Below, piece after piece: positions 25,726-34,960 of a DNA stretch of 64,000 bases. Every line of letters begins with the position of its first letter. Positions within the stretch are counted from its first letter, which is position 1. The stretch lies in assembly GCF_006539925.1 (NCBI RefSeq), contig NZ_BJNY01000008.1, positions 142,440 through 206,439 of the forward strand, written 5' to 3'. Source of the DNA: Glutamicibacter uratoxydans (GTDB taxonomy: Bacteria > Actinomycetota > Actinomycetes > Actinomycetales > Micrococcaceae). The translations under genes were made by a program, and so were the position numbers. The notes under the pieces were generated by a model. That model searched no databases and was not told the DNA's origin. It saw only the letters and a program-made list of their open reading frames with translations.

Positions 25726-26708
25726 TCTCTGGCTCCAGTCTGCCCGCCGGCGGGCTCGGGGTTGAAAAGTGAAAAGTTTGCGCCGGCCCAGCGGCCGATC
25801 CAGAGCAGCGACAGCACCACTGCCAGGGACAGCAGCGCCAGCCCTGCCCGCTGCCCGCCGATGGCGCCGACGCTTTCACCGCTGGCCATGGAGTTGAGCA
25901 GGATGACGGCCAGGGTCAGCGCACTGGCCGAGAGGATGGGCCGTGCAGCGAGTGTTCCCGCCACGGTCCCCAGCGCACCGATAACCAAGAAGGCAACGGT
26001 GAGGACCTCGACATTCAGCAGGCCGACCGCCGCCGCCAGCACGGTTCCCATCATCACCGCGGCGATGTAGCCGAAGGCCGAACGCTGCTGGCCGGTCACC
26101 AGCGCAGGGGTGAACATCAGGCAGAAGGCCAACAGCGCCCAGTGGCCCCGCTCGACTCCCAGCCAGTGGCCCAGTAGCACCAGGAGGAGGCAGCCGGCCG
26201 CCAGCAGGCAGGCGTGCAGCAGCGCCGGCGCCGCGGCCAGGGGCTTGGGCTCGGCGCTGATCTTGGCAAGTCTTGCCGCCAGGATCAGGAACACCGCGCC
26301 GACGAACGTGGCGATGCCCATCGCCAGCCACTGCTGCTGCCTTCCGCCCATGGCGTCGAGCAGCAGGATGGCAGGCAGCACCGCCACCGCCTGGGTGCTG
26401 TGCAGGCTGAACCAGCCCTGCACGGCGCAGACCACGGGCACTGCAAGCAGCAGCCACCCGAGCTGCGGGCCGATGAATGACCCGGCGGCGGCCACCAGCG
26501 CGCTGAATCCCGCCGCCAGCCACTGCTCGCGCGGGTTCAGCGTGCGCACCACGGAGGTCATCAGCACCAGCCCGATGTACACGCCCTGGGCGATCTGCGC
26601 GTCGAAGAGCCAGGCGGCCAGCCCGACTGGCAGCAGCCCGACGCACACCGCGGCGGCCGACAGCAGGACCAGCCGCGCCAGCTGCGGCGGGGCGGAAGGC
26701 GATGGCAT
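25722..26708 (-). CDS. FUSC-like polytopic membrane protein, paralogue B
   Basis: A 328-residue protein with about ten helices, paralogous throughout to the product at 20278-21240: LVLMTSVVRTLNPREQWLAAGFS, VQGWFSLHSTQAVAVLPAI and HWALLAFCLMFTPALV recur at the same spacing. The two copies bracket SLC13-like, MFS, LapA and flippase-like genes. It starts 10 bases after the amidohydrolase stop region and ends with a 4-bp overlap into the SLC13-like gene, so it belongs to one operon. The transported compound is unknown. Confidence 0.65.
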   Translation of the reverse strand: MPSPSAPPQLARLVLLSAAAVCVGLLPVGLAAWLFDAQIAQGVYIGLVLMTSVVRTLNPREQWLAAGFSALVAAAGSFIGPQLGWLLLAVPVVCAVQGWFSLHSTQAVAVLPAILLLDAMGGRQQQWLAMGIATFVGAVFLILAARLAKISAEPKPLAAAPALLHACLLAAGCLLLVLLGHWLGVERGHWALLAFCLMFTPALVTGQQRSAFGYIAAVMMGTVLAAAVGLLNVEVLTVAFLVIGALGTVAGTLAARPILSASALTLAVILLNSMASGESVGAIGGQRAGLALLSLAVVLSLLWIGRWAGANFSLFNPEPAGGQTGARE

Positions 26709-26718
26709 GCGCCGCTTC

Positions 26719-28041
26719 CTAGAAGGAGTCCAGCTTCGCGTCGAGGTCGGCGAAACGCTTGACCTTCGGCTGCTGGATCACCTGCCCGCGCGTGGCCACC
26801 AGGAACGGGTTCTCAAAGGCGCGGAACCCTGCGGCCAGCGGATTGGCATCAAGCACCACCAGGTCTGCGTCCTTGCCCGCCTCGATGGAGCCGGTGATCG
26901 CATCGATGCCCAGCAGCTGCGCGTTGGCCTGGGTGGCGGCATGCAGCGCATGGGCGCGGGTCAGCCCGCCATAGCGGTGCACGTAGTCCATCTCGCGCCA
27001 GGTGTTGTAGTGGGTGACGTGGGTCAGCGCGGAGTCGGTGCCCATGCCGATCGTGATGCCGTGCTCCAGCGCATCCCGGATACCTGCCAGCATTTCCTCG
27101 TAGATCATTTCGGCGTTGGCGCGCACGATCTCGTTGATGCCGGTGACCTTCGGGTCCAGCTTCACCAGCGGCAGGCAGGCCTGCAGCGTGGGAATCAGCG
27201 CGGAGGAGCCGCGCAGGGAGTTCGGGTTGTCCTTGAACAGGGCGATAATCTCCTCGTTCATGCCCGCCCCGTGCTCGATGGTGTCCACCCCGGCGCGCAG
27301 CGCCATGGCGATGCCCTCGGCGCTCTGGGCATGGGCGGCGACGATGATGCCCGCCTCGTGTGCCGTCTCGCAGATGGCGCGCATCTGCTCCTCGGGCATC
27401 TCCGGGGTGCCCGCCTGGCCGATCTCCCGGGCGTCGGTGACCCCGCCGGTTGCGGCGATCTTGATGGCGGTGGTGCCCGCCGCCAGGTTGTCGCGCACCT
27501 GCTGGGCCGCCTCGGCAGGGCTGGTGGAGCACAGCGCGATCTGCGGCGCCCCGTGCCCTCCGGGCATGGCAAGCAGCGGGCCGGAAGGGTAGACGCGCGG
27601 GCCCAGGTAGTCCCCGCGCTCGATCGCGTCGCGCACCCGCACCGCCTCATAGCGGGCGTCGCCCAGCGAGCGGATGGTGGTCACGCCGCTGTTCATCTGC
27701 GTGAGTACATTGGTTTTGGTGCGCTTGTTCAGCAGCAGCTCGCCGGGCTTGCTGTGCATGAACTTGGCGACCAGGTGCTCCGCCTTCTCGCTGGTCATGA
27801 ACGCCGGCAGGGGCTTGCCGTCGGAGAACAGGTGGGCGTGCGCGTTGATCAGCCCCGGGGCGGCAAAGCGGCCGCCGCCGTCGATGTAGCGGCAGCCCGC
27901 CGGCTTCTGGATACCGGCCCGCGGGCCCGCTGCGGTGATCTTTCCCGCCGAATCAACGACGATCATCGCATCATCGATCGTGCTCCCTTCGCGGTCACCG
28001 CTCAGGATCGTGACATGGTCCAGGATGAATGGCGTGCTCAT
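26719..28041 (-). CDS. Metal-dependent amidohydrolase (prolidase/imidazolonepropionase-like)
   Basis: A 440-residue cytosolic hydrolase of the amidohydrolase superfamily. Metal ligands: His68-x-His70 in LINAHAHLF, Lys in TTAIKIAATGG, His in IIVAAHAQS, His in VDTIEHG and Asp in IGMGTDSAL. This pattern matches the Xaa-Pro/Xaa-Arg dipeptidase (prolidase-like) branch with a binuclear site. ATG 28041 overlaps the ThrE-like stop by four bases; upstream open frame belongs to antisense of that gene. Encoded with an amino-acid exporter family member, it may cleave dipeptides or N-acyl amino acids (inference). Confidence 0.8.
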   Translation of the reverse strand: MSTPFILDHVTILSGDREGSTIDDAMIVVDSAGKITAAGPRAGIQKPAGCRYIDGGGRFAAPGLINAHAHLFSDGKPLPAFMTSEKAEHLVAKFMHSKPGELLLNKRTKTNVLTQMNSGVTTIRSLGDARYEAVRVRDAIERGDYLGPRVYPSGPLLAMPGGHGAPQIALCSTSPAEAAQQVRDNLAAGTTAIKIAATGGVTDAREIGQAGTPEMPEEQMRAICETAHEAGIIVAAHAQSAEGIAMALRAGVDTIEHGAGMNEEIIALFKDNPNSLRGSSALIPTLQACLPLVKLDPKVTGINEIVRANAEMIYEEMLAGIRDALEHGITIGMGTDSALTHVTHYNTWREMDYVHRYGGLTRAHALHAATQANAQLLGIDAITGSIEAGKDADLVVLDANPLAAGFRAFENPFLVATRGQVIQQPKVKRFADLDAKLDSF

Positions 28042-29324
28042 TGGTGATTCCTTTCGGTGGGACGTGCAGGTTGACTCAGATCGCTCCAGGTGGAGTCGAT
28101 GAACAGGGCGCCGATCTTGACTCCCAGGCACAGGCCGACAAAGCCCATGACAGCATCGGCGGCATCGGCGCCCGAGTGGCCGGCCGCGGCCACCAGGCCT
28201 ACCGTTCCGGGCACCAGCAGCAGGAACGCCGGCTGGAAGACCGCCGGGGCGCTGAGCGACGGGTCCGCCCGCTCGCAGAGCCTTGCCGCGATGAACAGCA
28301 CGATGGCCGCCGCGGCGGTACTCGGCGCAGTGCCCAGCAGCGGACCCAGCAGGCTCAAGATCAGGTAGCAGCAGAGCATCATCACCGTGTTGGCGATGCC
28401 CAGCCGCCAGGACGCGGCCAAGGCCAGCGAAATTCCCCCGGCCAGCAGCAGGATCCCTGCCCACGCGAAGGCGGGCGCCGGCAGCGCGCTGAAACCGCTC
28501 CCGCCGCCAAATCCCCGGGGAACATCGGTGACCAGCGCCGCTGAACCGGGGTCCAGCTGCAGCCCGGTCAGCGTCATGCCAGCCATCAGGCCGGCGATCA
28601 TCAGGCCCATCACCAGAATGCCGTGCATCAGCCGGGAGGCCCCGCTGACCATGTGCCTGGTGCTCAGCTCCAGCAGCGCATTGGTGATCAGCGCCCCGGG
28701 GACAAGAATCGCAATGGGGGCGCAGAGCGCAAACAGCGGCACCTGGGCGATGCCCAGGAGCTTGGCGCTGAAGCCCACCGCAAGGGTTGACAGCAGCGCG
28801 GTGATGAACGGGACGATGGCTGCTGCAGGCTCCAGCCGGCCCATGTACTTGGCGATCGCACCGACAGCCGCCCCCAGCAGGGCACTGAGCGCTACGCTGA
28901 ACCACGGGCAGCTGAAGACCAGCGCCAGCCCGGCGGCGACCAGCGCGCCGCCGGCAGCGAAGCGCAGCGTCGCGGCGCCTGCGCTCGCCGACCGGATGCC
29001 CTCCAGCACCAATGGCGACTGGCGAATGTCGAGCCTGCCGTCGTAGATGCCGCGCACCAGGCGGCAGACGCGGGCAGCCTGGGCCTGGGACAGCGAATCG
29101 GGGGCCGCCGCGGCCATGAGCGTGCGGTCTGCGGTGCCGATGAAGATGGTGTCTGGCAGGAGCGCGAGTTCAAGGTGCTCTCCGGGGTAGAACCTGTCGG
29201 CCAGGCGCCAGCTCCAGGTGTGGGCATCGCTGACGGGCAGGGAGGCGTCCAGCATCGCCGCAGCAAGCGCCAAAAGGAGTTCGGGGTCTTTGCTGCCTGT
29301 TGCCTCGCGGCGGGAACTGGCCAT
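28038..29324 (-). CDS. Threonine/serine exporter family protein (ThrE-like)
   Basis: A 428-residue protein of the ThrE family, with the usual two parts. The N-terminal soluble-plus-membrane domain (DUF1212) contains RLADRFYPGEHLELALLPDTIFIG and the five-span block with VPFITALLSTLAVGF. The C-terminal DUF3815-like five-span block follows at about residues 280-415 (FQPAFLLLVPGTVGL). These export threonine, serine or small peptides by proton exchange. It is the first gene of the leftward run. AGGGGC stands before ATG 29324. Co-translation with a dipeptidase-like amidohydrolase suggests processing and efflux of the same compounds. Confidence 0.85.
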   Translation of the reverse strand: MASSRREATGSKDPELLLALAAAMLDASLPVSDAHTWSWRLADRFYPGEHLELALLPDTIFIGTADRTLMAAAAPDSLSQAQAARVCRLVRGIYDGRLDIRQSPLVLEGIRSASAGAATLRFAAGGALVAAGLALVFSCPWFSVALSALLGAAVGAIAKYMGRLEPAAAIVPFITALLSTLAVGFSAKLLGIAQVPLFALCAPIAILVPGALITNALLELSTRHMVSGASRLMHGILVMGLMIAGLMAGMTLTGLQLDPGSAALVTDVPRGFGGGSGFSALPAPAFAWAGILLLAGGISLALAASWRLGIANTVMMLCCYLILSLLGPLLGTAPSTAAAAIVLFIAARLCERADPSLSAPAVFQPAFLLLVPGTVGLVAAAGHSGADAADAVMGFVGLCLGVKIGALFIDSTWSDLSQPARPTERNHQ

Positions 29325-29428
29325 CGCTGCCCCTTAATACAGACTTGTCAGTCCTAGATATAGCAGTCCAGCCGAGCATTGGCGATGGGGTCCGCGGATC
29401 CTTAACCCCGTCCATCACCCCCGCAGGA

Positions 29429-30961
29429 TCACTCGCGCACCAGCCCCAGGCGGGAGCCGGTGATCACCGCCTCGGGCCGCGAGGTGGCGTTGAGCTTCCG
29501 GTAGACCTGGCGGATCTGGGTTTTGAGCGTGTTGGGGGAGATGCCCAGCGTCTCCGCCATCTGGCTGTGGGAGTTTTCGGTGGCGAGCTGCTGCAGCACC
29601 CGCGCCTCCGCCGCTGTCAGCCGCGGCACCTGCGAGATCGGCTTGCGCAGTTCCAGGCCCTCCAGGACCCGTGTAATTTCTGCGCGTTCACCGCTCGAGG
29701 CGGCGTTCTTCAGCTGGTCGTGGAACTGCTGCGGGAATAGCGAGAGCAGCTCCCGATTTTCCGTGGTGAAGAACGGGGCCACCGAATTCCACGTCCCCTC
29801 GCAGACCCGGCCCAGCTGAAGGTACTCGGACCAGGCAGCGAGCAGCTGCAGCTCGACCCGGTGGTAGGGGCTGAGCTTGATTTCGGCGGCCAGCGCCTTG
29901 CTGCGCTCGCGGGCCTTTTTGAACTTTCCCTGGACGACCGCCAGCCAGATCAGGGCCACCCTGGTGTAGGCCCCTGCGGTTTTGGCTTCCTGGGCGATCT
30001 GCTCTGCCTGCTCCACGCTGCCCAGTAGCAGGCAGGCCTCGATCTGTGCCGAAACGGCGGCGTCGTAGGCCAGCGAATGCGGGTCCAAGGGGTGGGCCGC
30101 GGCGGCTATGGATACAGCTTCCAATGCTTGATGCGGCTGGTTCTTCGCCAATGCGCTGCGTGTGCGGATCAGCAGCAGCGCAGGCCAGACGACATCAACC
30201 GCGTCCAGGGGAGCCAGTGCGTCGACCATCGCCGGGAGGTCGGCATCCAGCCGGTGAAGCGATATCAGCGCCTTGGCGCAGTCGATGCTCCCGGACGCCG
30301 CCTGCCTGAACGCCTCGCTTGGTTCGGGCAGCTCGCGCAGCTGGTCGATGATCTTCTCGGCTTCGGTGCTGGAGCCGCGCAGCGCGTGGATGAGGGCTTC
30401 GCGGGCCATGGAGCTGTAGCGCGCATCAAGCGATTCCAGGCTCTGCCCGATCTGCCGGGCGGAAGCGAACTCGCCTAGGGCGCCGGCGGTATTGCCCGCC
30501 ATGAACATCGTGGATCCCACCAGGTGGTGGTAGAACCACAGTGGCGATTCCAGCGCCGAATGAGATGCCAGCGGATGCCGTCCCAGCTGTTCCTGGAGGG
30601 TCAGTGCGCGGTGGTGTGCCAAGGAGATCTGGCCGTTGATGCGCAGCGAAATGATCTGCAGGGACAGGGCAAGCAGCGGATCTATGGTTTTTGAACCGCG
30701 GTACTTCTGGAACTGCTCCGATTCCATGCGGTGGGTTGTGCGGGCCGCCGAGGGGATCAGCGGGTGTAGCAGCTGCAGCGCCGGGTAGCTGGCGAGGACG
30801 CCGCCGGGCAGCGCGCTGACGGCGGCCACCAGATCCGGGTAGGCGCAGTTGAACAGGGTCCACAAGTGGGACTCGGCAAATTCGGCAATGCGTTCGGCGT
30901 CTTTTGAGCGCACCAGCTGCAAGAATTCTTCGGCGGCCGCCGCCGCAATTCCATCCGCCAC
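29429..30961 (-). CDS. LuxR-type transcriptional regulator with helical-repeat sensor region
   Basis: A 510-residue regulator. The C-terminal LuxR helix-turn-helix (about residues 440-505) reads LTAAEARVLQQLATENSHSQMAETLGISPNTLKTQIRQVYRKLNA. The first ~430 residues are Ala/Leu-rich helices resembling tetratricopeptide/MalT-like repeats, but there is no N-terminal P-loop ATPase as in full LAL regulators. It lies upstream of, and in the same direction as, the ThrE-to-FUSC run (104-base gap), which it may control. The inducer is unknown. Confidence 0.8.
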   Translation of the reverse strand: MADGIAAAAAEEFLQLVRSKDAERIAEFAESHLWTLFNCAYPDLVAAVSALPGGVLASYPALQLLHPLIPSAARTTHRMESEQFQKYRGSKTIDPLLALSLQIISLRINGQISLAHHRALTLQEQLGRHPLASHSALESPLWFYHHLVGSTMFMAGNTAGALGEFASARQIGQSLESLDARYSSMAREALIHALRGSSTEAEKIIDQLRELPEPSEAFRQAASGSIDCAKALISLHRLDADLPAMVDALAPLDAVDVVWPALLLIRTRSALAKNQPHQALEAVSIAAAAHPLDPHSLAYDAAVSAQIEACLLLGSVEQAEQIAQEAKTAGAYTRVALIWLAVVQGKFKKARERSKALAAEIKLSPYHRVELQLLAAWSEYLQLGRVCEGTWNSVAPFFTTENRELLSLFPQQFHDQLKNAASSGERAEITRVLEGLELRKPISQVPRLTAAEARVLQQLATENSHSQMAETLGISPNTLKTQIRQVYRKLNATSRPEAVITGSRLGLVRE

Positions 30962-31062
30962 CGCGCACCGCCTTTGACTGGGGAATATTTCAATAGCTGG
31001 GCTTCAATCCCCAGACTACAGTTTGGCTTCGGCGCTGATCTGGTATTACGCCATTTGACGAG

Positions 31063-31977
31063 CTAGTCCAGAAACTCGGGTTTGTGGGTTGTTTCAACCA
31101 GCAGCCATGGTTCGTAGCCCGCACCTTGCAGCTCATCAAGAATCCTTGTGCGCAGCCTGTCGAGCCTGTCGACTTGGATGCAGCGCTCGCGGATGACGAA
31201 GCCGACCTCGACGTCCATCAGGCGCCCCAAGGTTCCCAGGCGGATCTGCGGCGGCGGCAGCTCTTCGGCGCGGCAGGCCTCGTGGATCACCTGCGTGATT
31301 CTCGCTTCAATCTCGGGTTCGGGGGCAGCGTGCTGCAGATCGCGGATGGATTTTCTGATCAGCGCAAAGGGCACTGCAATCAGCATCGCCGAGGAGAGCA
31401 GCACCAGCCCTGGATCGACGAACGGCGCCAGCCAGGCCAGCGGCCCATTGGCGGTGAGCAGGACGAACCCGGCGCCCAGCACGATCACCGCAGAAGATGC
31501 GGCCGCGGAAAACCAGCCGCTGGCCTCGGCTTCGATGATTCCGCGGTTCGCAGCCACGCGGCGCAGGTGCAGCCAGGCGGCCAGCGACAGCACCGTGCCG
31601 AACACGCCGTAGGCAAACAGCGAGCCGCCGGCCACCGCAGAACCTCCTGCCAGAATGATGCGCAGCGCTTCGAAAATGGCGTAGACCAGCGTGGCCAGCA
31701 TTGCCACGCCCTGGAAGATGACGAAGACCGGCACCAGCGACTCGCGCCCGAAGGGATACCGCTTGGTCGGCCCGCCTGCGACGAGCCGCGTCACATACAG
31801 CGCTCCCCAGGTGCCGGCCAGGCTGATGGGCGTGATCAGCGCATCGAGCAGCATGACCTGCGAGCGGGAGACCAGGCCCCAGACCAGCGCGACGACTGCG
31901 AACACGCAGGAAACCGCAATCGAGATCTTGAGGTTCTTGGCCACTGGATCGCTGCCGGCTGCGCGGATGCTCATCAT
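31063..31977 (-). CDS. Cation diffusion facilitator (CDF)-family transporter
   Basis: A protein of about 304 residues with five to six spans and a C-terminal cytoplasmic domain (about 215-300, ending LQGAGYEPWLLVETTHKPEFLD). MLLDALITPISL in helix 2 and FPFG-like PTKRYPFGRESL fit the divergent CDF type that exports divalent metals. The usual HxxxD site in helix 5 is poorly conserved (SGWFSAAASSAV), so the metal is uncertain. The start is ambiguous: ATG 31977 or 31974 is preferred, while a TTG at 32019 is also in frame; no clear ribosome-binding site is seen. Confidence 0.7.
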   Translation of the reverse strand: MMSIRAAGSDPVAKNLKISIAVSCVFAVVALVWGLVSRSQVMLLDALITPISLAGTWGALYVTRLVAGGPTKRYPFGRESLVPVFVIFQGVAMLATLVYAIFEALRIILAGGSAVAGGSLFAYGVFGTVLSLAAWLHLRRVAANRGIIEAEASGWFSAAASSAVIVLGAGFVLLTANGPLAWLAPFVDPGLVLLSSAMLIAVPFALIRKSIRDLQHAAPEPEIEARITQVIHEACRAEELPPPQIRLGTLGRLMDVEVGFVIRERCIQVDRLDRLRTRILDELQGAGYEPWLLVETTHKPEFLD

Positions 31978-32053
31978 CGAATCATTGCATGCAAGATATG
32001 CGCCGTCGAGGGTTATCAACGGCGATTGACCGCTGCGCCCGGCGGCGCGGGGG

Positions 32054-32827
32054 CTAGTCGGCGGCCGCGACCAGCTGCAGGCCCAGCTCGCGGGCCGCCT
32101 GCTGCAGCTCGGGGATGGCGGTCTCGATGAATTTCTGGTCGACGCGGGTGACCGGGCCGGAGACCGAGATGGCCATCGGGGTGGGGGCGCCTGGAACCGG
32201 AACCGCGATGCAGCGCACGCCCAATTCCTGCTCTTCTTCGTCGATGGCGTAGCCGCGTTCGCGGCTTGCCTCGACGTCGGTGAACAGCTTGCCCAGGGTC
32301 GTAATGGTGTTGGCGGTCTTCGGCGGCATGCCTGCCTGGGCCACCAGGCGCTGGACGCGCTCGTCGTCGAGCACCGAGAGCACTGCCTTGCCCACGCCGG
32401 AGTTGTGCAGCATGGCGCGGCGGCCTACTTCGGTGATCATGCGCATGGAGTGCGGGGACTGCACCTGGGCGATGTAGGTGACCATGTCGCCGTCGAGTAC
32501 AGCGATGTTCGCGGATTCGCCCAGCTTGCCCACCAGCTCCTTGAGCACGGGGGATGCCAGGGCGCCGAGCTGGCGGTTGGCCACTTCGCCCAGCCGGATC
32601 AGGCGCGGGCCCAGGGAGTAGCGGCGGTTGGGCAGCTGGCGGACGTATCCGACGCCGACCAGGGTGCGCAGCAGGCGGTGGATCGTGGGCAGCGGCAGGG
32701 GAGTATCGGCGGCAAGCTCGCTCAGCGCGGCTTCGCCGCCGGCGCGGGCGATGACTTCCAACAGCTCAAAAGCGCGTTCGACGGACTGTACGCCGCCGGT
32801 CGTCGATTTGCTGGTTGTCTGCGTCAT
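32054..32827 (-). CDS. IclR-family transcriptional regulator (AllR-like)
   Basis: A 257-residue regulator with an N-terminal winged helix-turn-helix (SVERAFELLEVIARAGGEAALSELAADTPLPLPTIHRLL, given here as a motif span at residues 15-53) and a C-terminal IclR effector domain (EEEQELGVRCIAVPV, AISVSGP). It is divergent from the malate synthase-aldolase-ureidoglycine aminohydrolase operon. In enteric bacteria AllR binds allantoin/glyoxylate and represses the comparable genes, so this is probably the local repressor sensing glyoxylate or a ureide (inference). AAGGAG precedes ATG 32827. Confidence 0.85.
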   Translation of the reverse strand: MTQTTSKSTTGGVQSVERAFELLEVIARAGGEAALSELAADTPLPLPTIHRLLRTLVGVGYVRQLPNRRYSLGPRLIRLGEVANRQLGALASPVLKELVGKLGESANIAVLDGDMVTYIAQVQSPHSMRMITEVGRRAMLHNSGVGKAVLSVLDDERVQRLVAQAGMPPKTANTITTLGKLFTDVEASRERGYAIDEEEQELGVRCIAVPVPGAPTPMAISVSGPVTRVDQKFIETAIPELQQAARELGLQLVAAAD

Positions 32828-33328
32828 CTTCTGCTCCTTAAAGTACCCACTAGTTTTGGAAGTCGCCGGCCGTAAACTTCTGCGATGCGAAATCTTTGAT
32901 CTAACAATAGCCGCAAAATCCCCGAAAGTTCCGGGATGCGAGAAAGTTTATGTCCAAAACTTGTGTCTTGGTGCACAAAACGGTGTTGCGTTTTCATTTT
33001 GAGGATATTAGTATCCACTATACGGAAAAGATTAACAGGAGGCATCGGTGGCCGCAGCAGGTTCGAGGTATTCCTTGACGGCAGGGGAGCAAATTCCCGC
33101 AGTCAAGGTGTGCAGCACGTTTGCAGCAGCCATCGGGTCGACTGGAACCAAACTGCCAGCACCTTGAGTCCTGGAAGTCTGTGCAGCGGGCCGACGACGA
33201 TGTCGCCGCAACCGTCGCACAGGCCGCAGGGCAGTGGCTGGTCGGCTATGTTGTAGGGGGCTAGTCACCCCTTCCCCGCCATGGGGAAATTCATCACTGG
33301 AACAGAGCAAAGAGGTTAAGGAGCAACC
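32828..33328. other. 501-base regulatory region between iclR and malate synthase genes
   Basis: It contains a CRP/GlxR-like site (32962-32977), a promoter candidate TTGCGT-N17-TAGTAT (32986-33014) and then AGGAGG followed by GTG 33048, which opens a 39-codon frame ending at 33167. Another frame is open to TAG 33262-33264. Neither short frame resembles a known protein; they may be leader or remnant sequence. AAGGAG lies before ATG 33329. Confidence 0.5.
32962..32977. promoter_or_regulatory. CRP/GlxR-like binding site upstream of malate synthase
   Basis: TGTGTCTTGGTGCACA has the TGTG-N8-CACA form of cAMP-receptor sites. It sits just upstream of the candidate -35 box at 32986. In Corynebacterium glutamicum, GlxR is known to bind the malate synthase promoter. 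The site also lies 135 bases upstream of the divergent iclR gene. Confidence 0.45.
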
Positions 33329-34960
33329 ATGAGTATTTCAGTATCCCGCGTTCCGCAGATTGACGGAGCCGCAGACATCCTCTCCGATGAAGCACTTGCC
33401 TTCATCGAGAAGCTGCACCAGAAGTTCGCCGGCACCCGTGACGAGCTGCTGGCAGCCCGCGCAGTGCGCCGCAAGCAGTACTCCGATGCCAAGCGCATCG
33501 ACTTTGATCCAGAGACCGCCGAGGTCCGCAACGGCGACTGGAAGGTCGCTCCGGCTCCGGCTGCGCTGACCGACCGCCGCGTTGAAATCACCGGCCCGGC
33601 AACCCCAGCCAAGATGGCTATCAACGCGCTGAACTCCGGCGCCAAGGTCTGGCTGGCCGACCTGGAAGACGCTTCCACCCCGAAGTGGGACAACGTCATT
33701 GACGCCGTGCTGAACCTGTCGGCCGCCGCCAAGGGCACCCTGTCCTACACCGATGCCAAGACCGGCAAGTCCTACGCGCTGCGCACCGACGCCCCGCTGG
33801 CAACCATCGTCGTGCGCCCACGCGGCTGGCACATGGTGGAAAACAACGTGATCGTCGACGGCAAGCCTGCTGTTGGCGCACTGGTCGACTTCGGCCTGCA
33901 CTTCTTCCACAACGCCAAGGCACTTGCAGCATCGGGCCAGGGTCCGTTCTACTACCTGCCGAAGATGGAACACTACCTGGAATCCCGCCTGTGGAACGAG
34001 GTCTTCACCTTTGCCCAGGCCGAGCTGGGCATCGACTACGGCACCGTGCGCGCCACCATGCTGATCGAAACCATTCCTGCAGCATTCCAGATGGACGAGT
34101 TCCTCTACGAACTGCGCGACCACGCTGCTGGCCTGAACGCCGGCCGCTGGGACTACCTGTTCTCCGTCATCAAGACCTTCCGCGAGGCCGGCGAGCAGTT
34201 CATCGTTCCGGACCGCGCCGATGTCGCGATGACCGCTCCGCTGATGCGCGCCTACACCGAACTGCTGGTGAAGACCTGCCACAAGCGTGGCGCCTTCGCC
34301 ATGGGCGGCATGGCTGCCTTCATCCCTAACCGCCGCGAACCAGATGTCACCGCAGCAGCCTTCGAGAAGGTCCGCGCCGACAAGACCCGCGAAGCAAACG
34401 ACGGCTTCGACGGCTCGTGGGTTGCCCACCCAGACCTGGTTTCGACCTGCCGCGAAGTCTTCGATTCGGTGCTTGGCGACAAGCCAAACCAGATCGACAA
34501 GCAGCGCCCAGAGGTCGAGGTCACCGCAGAGCAGCTGCTGGATGTCGCCAGCGCACCGGGCTCCGTGACCGAGGCAGGCGTCCGCCTGAACCTCTACGTG
34601 GCTGTCGCCTACACCGCCGTATGGCTGTCGGGCAACGGCGCCGTGGCAATCCACAACCTGATGGAAGATGCAGCCACCGCTGAAATCTCCCGCTCGCAGA
34701 TCTGGCAGCAGATCCGCAACAAGGTTGTCGCCACCGATACCGGCAACACCATTACCGCTGAACTTGTTGCCAACATCCTCGCCGAGGAAGTTGAGCACCT
34801 GCGCGGTGAGATCAACGACGAAGCACGCTTCGCAGCCTACTACGAGCCGGCCGCCAAGCTGATCGGCACCATGGTTTCCGGCCGCGACGAGGACTTCGCC
34901 GACTTCCTCACCACCCCTGCATACGAACTACTGGAAAAGGAATACGTGACCAAGCCATGA
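33329..34960 (+). CDS. aceB: Malate synthase A
   Basis: A 543-residue enzyme condensing glyoxylate with acetyl-CoA to malate. The length and motifs are those of isoform A: VWLADLEDASTPKWDNV (catalytic and metal region), VVRPRGWHMVE, YYLPKMEHYLESRLWNEVF and GRWDYLFSVIKTF, with GMAAFIPNR near the acetyl-CoA site. Codon use is very strongly biased, as in highly expressed genes. It overlaps the following aldolase gene by four bases. No isocitrate lyase is adjacent, so here it probably drains glyoxylate from ureide breakdown rather than acetate. Confidence 0.95.
   Translation: MSISVSRVPQIDGAADILSDEALAFIEKLHQKFAGTRDELLAARAVRRKQYSDAKRIDFDPETAEVRNGDWKVAPAPAALTDRRVEITGPATPAKMAINALNSGAKVWLADLEDASTPKWDNVIDAVLNLSAAAKGTLSYTDAKTGKSYALRTDAPLATIVVRPRGWHMVENNVIVDGKPAVGALVDFGLHFFHNAKALAASGQGPFYYLPKMEHYLESRLWNEVFTFAQAELGIDYGTVRATMLIETIPAAFQMDEFLYELRDHAAGLNAGRWDYLFSVIKTFREAGEQFIVPDRADVAMTAPLMRAYTELLVKTCHKRGAFAMGGMAAFIPNRREPDVTAAAFEKVRADKTREANDGFDGSWVAHPDLVSTCREVFDSVLGDKPNQIDKQRPEVEVTAEQLLDVASAPGSVTEAGVRLNLYVAVAYTAVWLSGNGAVAIHNLMEDAATAEISRSQIWQQIRNKVVATDTGNTITAELVANILAEEVEHLRGEINDEARFAAYYEPAAKLIGTMVSGRDEDFADFLTTPAYELLEKEYVTKP

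Noticed and set aside
24098..25879. A 593-residue minus-strand frame overlapping the SLC13-like gene
   Set aside because: It is very Arg/Gly/Pro-rich with no family motif. The other frame gives a clear SLC13-RCK protein with a normal start and operon overlaps.
26719..28041. Allantoinase or other ureide amidohydrolase
   Set aside because: The metal-ligand spacing and KIAATGG/TIEHG blocks match prolidase/imidazolonepropionase-like enzymes, and the gene sits with transporters, not with the ureide operon.
26719..28905. A 728-residue version of the amidohydrolase
   Set aside because: The extra N-terminal part is antisense-frame low-complexity sequence within the ThrE-like gene. ATG 28041 gives a normal amidohydrolase and a 4-bp overlap.
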